A DNA stretch of 5,175 bases from Cesiribacter sp. (GTDB lineage: Bacteria; Bacteroidota; Bacteroidia; Cytophagales; Cyclobacteriaceae), in contig JASLAE010000091.1 in the NCBI GenBank assembly GCA_030147305.1, positions 1 to 5,175 of the forward strand, read 5' to 3'. Both the position numbers and the translations under genes were made by a program. This document shows, one piece after another, positions 1 to 5,175 of the stretch (its first letter is position 1; every line of letters begins with the position of its first letter). Below the pieces are notes generated by a model. It did not search any database, was not told where the DNA came from, and worked only from the letters and a program-made list of their open reading frames with translations.

Positions 1-1
1 C

Positions 2-952
2 GACAGTTTTGGCAACTGTACTACCTTTAATCTGGGTGATTATATAGAGCTTATTTCTGACACCTGCGAAGCCGATATTGAGGGTATGGATTATGATGGC
101 CGCTACCTCTGGATAATTGGTTCGCACAGCTACAAACGTTCTAATATTAAGGGCAAAGGGGATAATCCTGAAAAAGAGATCAGCAGACTTACCAGGATCA
201 GCATGGACCCAAACAGAATTCTGCTGGCCCGCATTCCCTGCATCCCCGATGAAACAGGTGAATATCGCCTCCATCAATCGTGTGCCGATCCTGAAAAACC
301 AGAAGAAACTCTTATTGCAGCCAGGCTAAAGCACGGCCAAAAAAACAGCCAGCTTAGCAAAGTGCTCAAAAAAGACGATCACGTGGCTCCTTTCCTCAAG
401 ATACCCGGCAAAGACAATGGTTTTGACATAGAAGGGCTTGCAGCATTTGAAGGACGGCTTTTTATCGGCCTGCGGGGTCCCGTGTTACGGGGTTGGGCTA
501 TCATTCTGGAGGTGGCGCTGGAGCTCAACAAAAAAAATGAACTAAAGCTTAAAACAATCAATAAGAGAAAAGACCGCTACCGGAAATACTTTGTGGATCT
601 GTTTGGTATGGGCATTCGTGAGTTGGCAGCAGAAGGTGACGACCTGTTAATTCTGGCAGGCCCCACAATGGATCTGGATGGTAGTATGGCAGTGTATCGC
701 TGGAAGAACGTCTTAGGCAAGCAGGAAGACCACCTGATCACCAAAAAAGAAATTGAAGAAGTTGTAAGCTTACCCTATCGAAGCACAACCCATGGCATTA
801 ATAAAGCAGAAGGCATGGTGATGCTGGAAGAAAGGAAACTCATGCTGGTTTACGACAGCCCGGGTAAGAATCGCCTGGAAGGCGATAATGGTGTTTATGC
901 TGATGTTTTTCAGTTACCGGCTCAAGCAGCTCATTCAGACCAGTCCGAATAA
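2..952 (+). CDS. DUF3616 domain protein, 5'-truncated by the window edge
   Basis: The frame is open from base 2 to the TAA at 950-952, giving 316 visible residues. The ATG at 86 is internal: codons before it already read as family sequence (...CEADIEGMDYDG), so the real start lies outside the window. Recognised as DUF3616 from the paired motifs 'DIEGMDYDGRYLWIIGSHS' near the visible N-terminus and 'FDIEGLAAFEGRLFIGLRGP' followed by VLRGWA (about bases 421-500). A third, looser copy (KAEGMVML) lies near the C-terminus, about bases 805-840. This spacing fits a repeated beta-sheet, possibly propeller-like, fold, but that is inference. Biochemical function is unknown; no catalytic residues can be assigned. 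No signal peptide can be judged because the N-terminus is missing. It is convergent with the glutamyl-Q synthetase gene, with a 13 bp gap between stop codons. Confidence 0.85.
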   Translation, partial: DSFGNCTTFNLGDYIELISDTCEADIEGMDYDGRYLWIIGSHSYKRSNIKGKGDNPEKEISRLTRISMDPNRILLARIPCIPDETGEYRLHQSCADPEKPEETLIAARLKHGQKNSQLSKVLKKDDHVAPFLKIPGKDNGFDIEGLAAFEGRLFIGLRGPVLRGWAIILEVALELNKKNELKLKTINKRKDRYRKYFVDLFGMGIRELAAEGDDLLILAGPTMDLDGSMAVYRWKNVLGKQEDHLITKKEIEEVVSLPYRSTTHGINKAEGMVMLEERKLMLVYDSPGKNRLEGDNGVYADVFQLPAQAAHSDQSE

Positions 953-965
953 AGCTGGCTCTTTG

Positions 966-1904
966 TCAGTCCTTCATGGCCTGCAGCATATCCTGCAGGG
1001 AAGCGGCTGCATCTGCAGGAAGCTTTAGATAGCTGGCCACCAGGGCATAAATTGGCAGGGGGTTTCCGCCTGCCGCTCTAAGGCTTTTAAGAGCGGTGCT
1101 GCCTGCAGACTTGGAGAGTTTTTCTCCATGTTCATTCAGCAGTAAAGGATGATGCAGAAAGCTTGCCTGGGTAAAGTAGCCAGCTGCCTCCCGCAACGCA
1201 TTATCCTGCGTCTGTTTAGCAAGCAGCTGTGCCAGGTATACCTGCGCCGCCGTCGAGTTATACAAATCTTCACCTCGCACAATAAAGTTGATGTTCCAGT
1301 GCATATCATCGGCAAGAGAAGCTATTTGATAGGCAGGATATCCTTCTTTTCGGCGCACAACAAAATCACCCAACCGTGATGCCAGCGAAATACAGTAATT
1401 ACCCCTCTCCGCTTCTCTAAAACATATTTCCTCCTCCGGGACAGCTACCCGCCAGGCTGCGTTGAGGTTATTAAACGAAATTTGCCGCTGCCGGCAGGTG
1501 CCGCTGTAAAGGCCCGTAGCTGACTGGTCCCGGATCTGGCTACGGCTGCAGTCGCATGCATACAAATGGCCCTGCTGCTGCAAGACCTCCAGCAGCTGAT
1601 GGTAAGCGCCAAACCGGTGCTCCTGGGAAAAATGTTGCCGGAAATGGTCTGGGCTCACAGGTCCTTCATCCCAATCAAGCTGAAGCCAGTCCAGGCAGTA
1701 AAAAATATCATCCAGGTACGCACCCCTTGCACGGCTGGTGTCGGCATCGTCTATGCGCAGCAGCAGCTTACCTCCCCTTTTGCGCACCAGTAACCAGGTA
1801 AGCACAAATGAAAAAGCGTTGCCTTTGTGTAAAAAGCCGCTGGGCGTTGGTGCCAGCCGACCTTTTAAGGACCTAAACTGCTCATTATGAATGGATAACC
1901 CCAT
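966..1904 (-). CDS. gluQ: Glutamyl-Q tRNA(Asp) synthetase-like enzyme
   Basis: Class I aminoacyl-tRNA synthetase catalytic core of the GluRS type without the anticodon-binding domain; 312 residues from the ATG at 1904, close to E. coli GluQRS (about 300). Known family role: activates glutamate and attaches it to queuosine at position 34 of tRNA(Asp) in the cytoplasm. Visible signatures: APTPSGFLHKGN (residues 18-29, the HIGH-type motif), LLRIDDADTSR (48-58), a zinc site of the GluQ pattern Cys117-x-Cys119...Tyr133-x3-Cys137, FIVRGEDL (207-214) and the KMSKS-type loop KLSKS (262-266). An upstream in-frame TTG (1976) and GTG (1943) exist, but the sequence they add does not resemble the family, so the first ATG was chosen. 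A GGAGG lies 22 nt before that ATG, too far for a normal Shine-Dalgarno site. The HIGH motif has Lys27 where family members commonly carry a hydrophobic residue. A related Bacteroidota 'glutamate-tRNA ligase family' paralogue with altered specificity is the main alternative. Confidence 0.88.
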   Translation of the reverse strand: MGLSIHNEQFRSLKGRLAPTPSGFLHKGNAFSFVLTWLLVRKRGGKLLLRIDDADTSRARGAYLDDIFYCLDWLQLDWDEGPVSPDHFRQHFSQEHRFGAYHQLLEVLQQQGHLYACDCSRSQIRDQSATGLYSGTCRQRQISFNNLNAAWRVAVPEEEICFREAERGNYCISLASRLGDFVVRRKEGYPAYQIASLADDMHWNINFIVRGEDLYNSTAAQVYLAQLLAKQTQDNALREAAGYFTQASFLHHPLLLNEHGEKLSKSAGSTALKSLRAAGGNPLPIYALVASYLKLPADAAASLQDMLQAMKD

Positions 1905-1993
1905 TGTGGATAAAGATTTAGAGAAACCTCCTTTTACAGCCACTCGAAATTTTGTTAATTTAGATAATCCGTACAAGTCGGATGCCCTATTTT

Positions 1994-2054
1994 CTTAACA
2001 AGCTTAAACAGATTATGTATGCTGTTGAATGCCACGATCAGGCATGTTGTTAAG
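1994..2054. other. Possible structured inverted repeat in divergent intergenic region
   Basis: An 8-bp perfect inverted repeat, CTTAACAA (1994-2001) and TTGTTAAG (2047-2054), encloses two short inner hairpins: AACAG/CTGTT (2007-2011 with 2022-2026) and ATGCC/GGCAT (2029-2033 with 2041-2045). Together they could draw as a three-way junction. It lies between the divergent gluQ and merR genes, so it could sit in a leader of either gene or be a DNA site. The pairings are seen in the sequence; any function is inference, and AT-rich DNA of this length can give such pairings by chance. The rest of the intergenic region (1905-2180) shows no promoter I would call with confidence. Confidence 0.2.
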
Positions 2055-2180
2055 CGATTAAGGGCAGTACAAAGTATTGGTTGTATAAATAGCGGTTCCA
2101 TGGTGCATTAAAACATCAGACTACCGTAATTTGCACCAAATTATACAGGAAGCAGAATTAAGTTAAACAGCATAGGCACC

Positions 2181-2519
2181 GTGGCGTACAAAGAGAAAAA
2201 AATTGAGAAAAAATATTTTTCCATTGGTGAAGTAGCCACCGAGATGGGAGTTACAACCTCGCTGATCCGGTTTTGGGAGAATGAATTCGACATCATAAAG
2301 CCCAAGAAAAACCGCAAGGGTAACCGCCAGTTCACCAAAGAAGATATAGATAATGTAAAACTTATCTACCACCTGGTGAAAGAAAAAGGCTACACCCTGC
2401 AAGGTGCCAAAGACATGCTGAAGAACAACCACAATCGCATCCAGGACAAGCTAAAGCTAATTGACTCGCTTAAAGAAATCCGGGTGTTCCTGGATGAGCT
2501 GAAGAACAGTATGCCATAA
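2181..2519 (+). CDS. Small MerR-family transcriptional regulator
   Basis: 112 residues, with a MerR-type winged helix-turn-helix at the N-terminus: FSIGEVATEMGV then TTSLIRFWENEF (residues 13-36) form the HTH, and KPKKNRKGNRQFTKEDI (40-56) the wing and following helix. Residues 57-81 (LIYHLVKEKGYTLQGAKDML) are the second helical part of the fold. The remaining 30 residues form one charged helix (KLKLIDSLKEIRVFLDELK), probably the dimerising coiled coil. There is no effector-binding domain and no metal-binding cysteine, so the inducer, if any, is unknown. The start is GTG at 2181; no ATG in this frame lies just upstream, and the resulting VAYKEKKIEKKYFSIGE matches the usual N-terminus of this Bacteroidota subgroup. 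No Shine-Dalgarno site is visible before it. Its TAA stop is directly followed by the dprA ATG, so the two are very likely one operon. DNA target unknown. Confidence 0.9.
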   Translation: MAYKEKKIEKKYFSIGEVATEMGVTTSLIRFWENEFDIIKPKKNRKGNRQFTKEDIDNVKLIYHLVKEKGYTLQGAKDMLKNNHNRIQDKLKLIDSLKEIRVFLDELKNSMP

Positions 2520-3623
2520 ATGGAGCAGGAGAAGCTTTATCAGGTAGCGCTTACACAGGTAGCCGGCATAGGACCGCTCCTGGCTAAAAACCTGATAAGT
2601 TATTGCGGCTCTGCTGAAAGTGTTTTTTCTGTTAACCGCAGCAAGCTGGGGCGTGTGCCCGGCATTGGTGACAAAACCATTCATAATCTGACTTCTTCCC
2701 TGCCCCTGAAGGAAGCCGAAACCATTCTGACCAAAGCAGAAAAGGAAGGGGTGGCAGTGCTTACTTATAGCGAGACAGCTTATCCCAGCCGCTTAAAACA
2801 AATTGCCGATGCCCCCATCGTGCTCTACCACCGGGGTGCTGCGTCTTTAAACCATCCCCGCATCATAGCCATTGTTGGCACCCGCCGTGCCACTGCCTAT
2901 GGCAAAGCTGTAACCGAATTATTAATAGAAGGCTTAGCTCCTTATAATCCTCTGGTTGTAAGTGGCCTGGCCTATGGCATCGATATCATTACACACAGGG
3001 CTTGTTTAAAAACAGGTCTGCCCACCCTGGGCGTAATGGCTACTGGCCCGGACAAAATATATCCCCCCGCGCACCGCACCACAGCGGCTGAAATGATTGT
3101 TGCAGGAGGTCTTCTCACGGAATATCCTTTCGGCACGGAGCCCGATGCCTATAATTTTCCGGCCCGTAACCGAATTATTGCTGGCCTGGCCGATGCTGTT
3201 GTAGTAGTAGAGGCTGCCGTAAAAGGAGGCGCCCTGATTACAGCACAGCTGGCGCTGGATTATAACCGGGAGGTTTTTGCTGTTCCTGGCAGCGTGTTTA
3301 GTGAGTACTCTGCCGGCTGTCATGCCCTCATCAGCAAACAGGAATCACATATGTTTAGCACTACCGCTGCGCTGGTGGAGGAGCTGAGATGGAACAGTGC
3401 AGAGGAGCCAGTAAAGAAGAACCCCCTGCTGGCTGAGGATCTAAGTCCCGGCGAGCAGGCTGTGGTAAGTTTGCTGGACAGCCAACCCCAGGGTTATCAC
3501 ATCGATGAATTGAGCTGGCGCAGCCAGGTACCGCTCTCTCAGCTGGCTGGTGTCCTGTTGGAGCTGGAGCTCAGGGGGCTGGTACGGGCATTGCCGGGGA
3601 AGAAATTTGCCCTGAACTATTAA
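2520..3623 (+). CDS. dprA: DNA-processing protein DprA
   Basis: 367 residues, full length for the family. DprA (Smf) is a cytoplasmic protein that binds incoming single-stranded DNA and loads RecA onto it during natural transformation; it is also kept in many bacteria not known to be competent. Domains in order: an N-terminal helix-hairpin-helix-like region with VAGIGPLLAKNL (14-25) and VPGIGDKTIHNL (46-57); the Rossmann-type DprA core with IAIVGTRRATAYGK (116-129), VVSGLAYGID (146-155), PDKIYPPAHR (177-186), NFPARNRIIAGLA (212-224) and KGGALITA (235-242); and a C-terminal winged-helix domain (about 308-365). The ATG at 2520 immediately follows the merR TAA with no spacer and no clear Shine-Dalgarno site, suggesting translational coupling. 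Two positions differ from the usual pattern: ATGPD (174-178) where GLD is common, and GCHALI (266-271) where Asn usually replaces His. The rest of the core is intact, so the protein is probably functional. Confidence 0.96.
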   Translation: MEQEKLYQVALTQVAGIGPLLAKNLISYCGSAESVFSVNRSKLGRVPGIGDKTIHNLTSSLPLKEAETILTKAEKEGVAVLTYSETAYPSRLKQIADAPIVLYHRGAASLNHPRIIAIVGTRRATAYGKAVTELLIEGLAPYNPLVVSGLAYGIDIITHRACLKTGLPTLGVMATGPDKIYPPAHRTTAAEMIVAGGLLTEYPFGTEPDAYNFPARNRIIAGLADAVVVVEAAVKGGALITAQLALDYNREVFAVPGSVFSEYSAGCHALISKQESHMFSTTAALVEELRWNSAEEPVKKNPLLAEDLSPGEQAVVSLLDSQPQGYHIDELSWRSQVPLSQLAGVLLELELRGLVRALPGKKFALNY

Positions 3624-3664
3624 TCCATTCGCTATGGAACCCACTTTCAAAATCCCTTATGCTG

Positions 3665-3693
3665 CTGTATACAAACATGAAGGCAGTGTACAG
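3665..3693 (+). other. Hairpin downstream of dprA, weak candidate for its 3' end
   Basis: CTGTATAC (3665-3672) can pair with GTGTACAG (3686-3693) as an 8-bp stem with one U-G pair and a 13-base loop, starting 41 bases after the dprA stop. It is followed by TAATAAATTA rather than a T-run, so it is not a standard intrinsic terminator. It may mark or protect the 3' end of the merR-dprA transcript, or be chance. Confidence 0.25.
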
Positions 3694-3720
3694 TAATAAA
3701 TTACCAGGTTGAAAAATTGA

Positions 3721-3751
3721 TAATAAAAAAAGCTCTGGCTTACACCAGAGC
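3721..3751 (-). terminator. Intrinsic terminator of the TPR protein gene
   Basis: On the minus strand a perfect 7-bp GC-rich stem, GCTCTGG and CCAGAGC (3751-3745 with 3738-3732), has a 6-base loop and runs directly into seven T residues (3731-3725) and then ATTA. It lies 43 bases after the stop codon of the minus-strand TPR gene. Read on the + strand the stem is preceded by A's and has no following T-run, so it should not act as an efficient terminator for dprA. Confidence 0.88.
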
Positions 3752-3793
3752 ACACGTTCATAACACCTGTCTATTTCAATTATCCATTAGGCA

Positions 3794-4429
3794 TTAGTAA
3801 GCCTCTCGTACAAAACACTTCTGATTACATTTTTCTCTGATCACTTCATAAGCCTTGATGTCACCTAACTCCCCTGCTTTGCTTAAATCTAAACAACCGG
3901 CTTCTGTCTGGCCATGTTCAATGCGTAACACGCCACGCAGAAAATAAGCATCGATGTTTTTGGCGTTCATTTCTATAAGCTTGGTGCAGTCGTTAATGGC
4001 ATCTTCATAAGCTTCGATCTGCTGCTTCGCCATGCCGCGGCTGTAATACGCCTGCTGGTGGCTTGGATCTAATTCAATGGCTTTAGAGAAATCATAAATA
4101 GCACCATAATAATCCTGCAGCTCAAACTTTAAAGTACCTCTGGTAAAGTAAGCATCTGCCATATCGCTGTTCAGCTCAATTGCCTTGTTGTAATCTTTCA
4201 TGGCACCATGCAGGTCATCAAAAGCCTTCTTGGCATTGCCACGCATATGATATGCCTGTGCAAAGGTAGGATCGGCCTCTATGGCTTTGTTAAAATTCTG
4301 GAATGCTTCCTTATAGTTCTTAGAAGCATAATAACTGCTGCCGTTCTGTAAAAATGCTACAGCATCGCCCTGGGCAAAAGCACCAAAGGAAAGCAGTACA
4401 AGCGAAAGGGCGGTGAATAAAGATTTCAT
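3794..4429 (-). CDS. Exported tetratricopeptide repeat (TPR) protein
   Basis: 211 residues from the ATG at 4429. An in-frame TTG at 4435 would add two residues and is less likely. The N-terminus is a typical Sec signal peptide: MKSLFTALSLVLLSFGAFA with a predicted signal peptidase I cut after AFA (19/20), so the mature protein should be periplasmic or exported. The rest is five TPR units in exact 34-residue register (about 24-57, 58-91, 92-125, 126-159, 160-193). The aligned motif AYxxRG starts units 2-5 (Y60, Y94, Y128, Y162), and DPxxxxAY-type turns link several units. The fifth unit diverges (GCLDLSKAGELGD) and resembles the end cap of many Bacteroidota TPR proteins. The short tail carries Cys201 and Cys205, with Cys179 in the last repeat. 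TPR arrays bind protein partners; the partner is unknown. It is transcribed alone, between its own terminator and that of the lipoprotein gene upstream. Confidence 0.92.
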   Translation of the reverse strand: MKSLFTALSLVLLSFGAFAQGDAVAFLQNGSSYYASKNYKEAFQNFNKAIEADPTFAQAYHMRGNAKKAFDDLHGAMKDYNKAIELNSDMADAYFTRGTLKFELQDYYGAIYDFSKAIELDPSHQQAYYSRGMAKQQIEAYEDAINDCTKLIEMNAKNIDAYFLRGVLRIEHGQTEAGCLDLSKAGELGDIKAYEVIREKCNQKCFVREAY

Positions 4430-4469
4430 AAGCAAAAAGCATAACTGTATTTACCTCTAAATACAACAG

Positions 4470-4501
4470 CTAAAGTAGGGGGTTCGCGCTGCCTAATCTA
4501 A
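4470..4501 (-). promoter_or_regulatory. Candidate Bacteroidota-type promoter for the TPR gene
   Basis: On the minus strand, TTAG (4501-4498) and TACTTTAG (4477-4470) are separated by 20 bases. The Bacteroidota primary-sigma consensus is TTTG near -33 and TAnnTTTG near -7, so each element differs at one position. Position fits: transcription would start some 30-40 bases before the ATG at 4429. No other site in 4436-4580 fits better. Weak match; treat as a candidate. Confidence 0.3.
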
Positions 4502-4580
4502 CAGAAAGAGTGTGAATACTTGGCTATGTAAGGTTTAGTTAAAATCTAACGGTGTAACTACTTTCCTAAAAATGGCTTTC

Positions 4581-4610
4581 AAAAAAAGCGAAAAGATCCC
4601 CTTTTCGCTT
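4581..4610 (-). terminator. Intrinsic terminator of the DUF6146-type lipoprotein gene
   Basis: On the minus strand a perfect 10-bp stem, AAGCGAAAAG with CTTTTCGCTT (4610-4601 with 4595-4586), has a 5-base loop and is followed by five further T residues (4585-4581). It starts 23 bases after the stop of the minus-strand lipoprotein gene. The other strand has no T-run after the stem. It separates the lipoprotein transcript from the TPR gene downstream. Confidence 0.88.
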
Positions 4611-4633
4611 CAATCAGAATAATGCCTGCGCAA

Positions 4634-5068
4634 TTAAATATTTCTGCGCCCAAAACCAAAATTATACTGCTGCCCATACATAGACTCGATGTATCTGAAA
4701 TACCAATAGAGCTCATGGTTTAGCTGTACGCCATAATCTACGTCAGACCGATAATCGATGCGATTCTCAAATGGGTAATCTACTCCGCCACTTAATGGAC
4801 GATCTGCCAGCATATTCCATTGCTGCACGTAGCTCTTGTTCCAGTCTGCATAATAATTCGGTGAATAATGCGTGATAGGTCTGCCATAGGAGGCAAACCA
4901 TCGCTGAAAACCAGGGTCTATGATGGTAAGCTCGTATTCTTCGTCATCGGCACCCTGCAGCTGCACCACATTGGCCGAAGCTGGCTTATCCACGGCTACA
5001 GGACCACCCCCTGCACAGCCGCTTATTACCAGCAATAAGATTCCTATATAAATAATACTCTTTTTCAT
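4634..5068 (-). CDS. Lipoprotein of the DUF6146 type, function unknown
   Basis: 144 residues. The N-terminus is a lipoprotein signal: MKKSIIYIGILLLVISGC with the lipobox ISGC and lipidated Cys18, followed by Ala and Gly residues, so it should be anchored in the outer or inner membrane facing the periplasm. After a short low-complexity linker (19-45) comes a compact conserved domain: YELTIIDPGFQRWF (45-58), then HYSPNYYADWNKSYVQQWN (67-85), then IDYRSDVDYGVQLNHELYWYF, all rich in Tyr and Trp. I recognise this order of motifs as the Bacteroidota family DUF6146; the assignment is from memory of the pattern. No catalytic motif is evident. The start is fixed by a good Shine-Dalgarno site 8 bases before the ATG. 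It is monocistronic as far as the window shows, with its own terminator. A structural role at the cell envelope is plausible but unproven. Confidence 0.82.
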   Translation of the reverse strand: MKKSIIYIGILLLVISGCAGGGPVAVDKPASANVVQLQGADDEEYELTIIDPGFQRWFASYGRPITHYSPNYYADWNKSYVQQWNMLADRPLSGGVDYPFENRIDYRSDVDYGVQLNHELYWYFRYIESMYGQQYNFGFGRRNI

Positions 5069-5076
5069 GCCTATAT

Positions 5077-5081
5077 CTCCT
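5077..5081 (-). promoter_or_regulatory. Shine-Dalgarno site of the lipoprotein gene
   Basis: AGGAG on the minus strand, 8 bases before the ATG at 5068. It is the only convincing Shine-Dalgarno site at a normal distance from a start in this window and supports that start codon. Farther upstream, TGTTTTTG (5102-5095) resembles the -7 element TAnnTTTG with one mismatch, but I see no partner -33 element. The remaining bases to 5175 hold no gene I can support. Confidence 0.65.
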
Positions 5082-5175
5082 ACAATAACAACGCCAAAAA
5101 CATTGTAATAGTTGATATTGAGGCGATTAAGCGATAATATCTTAAAAATTCAAGGGCAGTCTCCCTGTCTGAAAT

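Noticed and set aside
980..999. Repeated, partly palindromic CCTGCAG units, with another CTGCAG near 1013
   Set aside because: They lie within the 3' end of gluQ and are explained by repeated Leu-Gln codons (CTG CAG) in LQDMLQ and neighbouring Ala/Asp codons.
1905..1976. N-terminal extension of gluQ from TTG 1976 or GTG 1943
   Set aside because: The added residues do not resemble the family, and the core begins normally shortly after the ATG at 1904.
2127..2134. TAATTTG-like element as a -7 promoter box for merR
   Set aside because: It is one base short of the TAnnTTTG spacing, and no TTTG-like -33 element lies at a fitting distance upstream.
3006..3323. A 105-codon minus-strand open frame opposite dprA, and similar frames opposite merR and gluQ
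   Set aside because: They are opposite strongly supported genes, have no family resemblance, and are typical by-products of coding sequence on the other strand.
2050..5160. Similar words near 2051-2070 and 5123-5160 (GCGATTAA and AAGGGCAGT)
   Set aside because: The shared words are short and differently spaced in the two places; chance similarity is the simplest explanation.
5150..5170. Short AGGG...CCCT hairpin near the right edge
   Set aside because: Only a 4-bp stem without a T-run; too weak to call a terminator, and the flanking sequence is cut by the window end.

Overview
The window looks like ordinary chromosomal DNA from a member of the phylum Bacteroidota, most likely of the Cytophagales type (relatives of Pontibacter, Hymenobacter or Cesiribacter). 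The reasons are the protein families present (a short MerR regulator ahead of dprA, a DUF6146-type lipoprotein, a secreted TPR protein ending in a Cys-containing tail), the sparse use of Shine-Dalgarno sites, and the moderate GC content. The taxonomic placement is inference from family resemblance; there is no rRNA or other marker gene here. I see no mobile element, CRISPR array, tRNA or rRNA.

Layout from left to right: the 3' part of a DUF3616 protein gene runs off the left edge on the + strand and ends at 952. It converges, with only 13 bp between stop codons, on a minus-strand gene for a glutamyl-Q tRNA(Asp) synthetase-like enzyme (966-1904). A divergent intergenic region of about 276 bp follows, holding a possible structured inverted repeat. 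Next come two abutting + strand genes: a small MerR-type DNA-binding protein (2181-2519, GTG start) and dprA (2520-3623), whose ATG directly follows the MerR stop codon. After dprA the strand changes: a five-repeat secreted TPR protein (3794-4429, minus) and a DUF6146-type lipoprotein (4634-5068, minus). Each of these two is followed by its own clear intrinsic terminator, so they appear to be separate transcription units.

The genes do not form one pathway. gluQ acts in tRNA anticodon modification, dprA in handling incoming single-stranded DNA (with the MerR protein probably co-transcribed), and the two right-hand genes encode envelope or exported proteins of unknown role. I found no convincing new system. 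The items most worth a second look are the zero-gap merR-dprA pair, the aromatic-rich lipoprotein, the threefold 'EG' motif in the DUF3616 protein and the inverted repeat between gluQ and merR.
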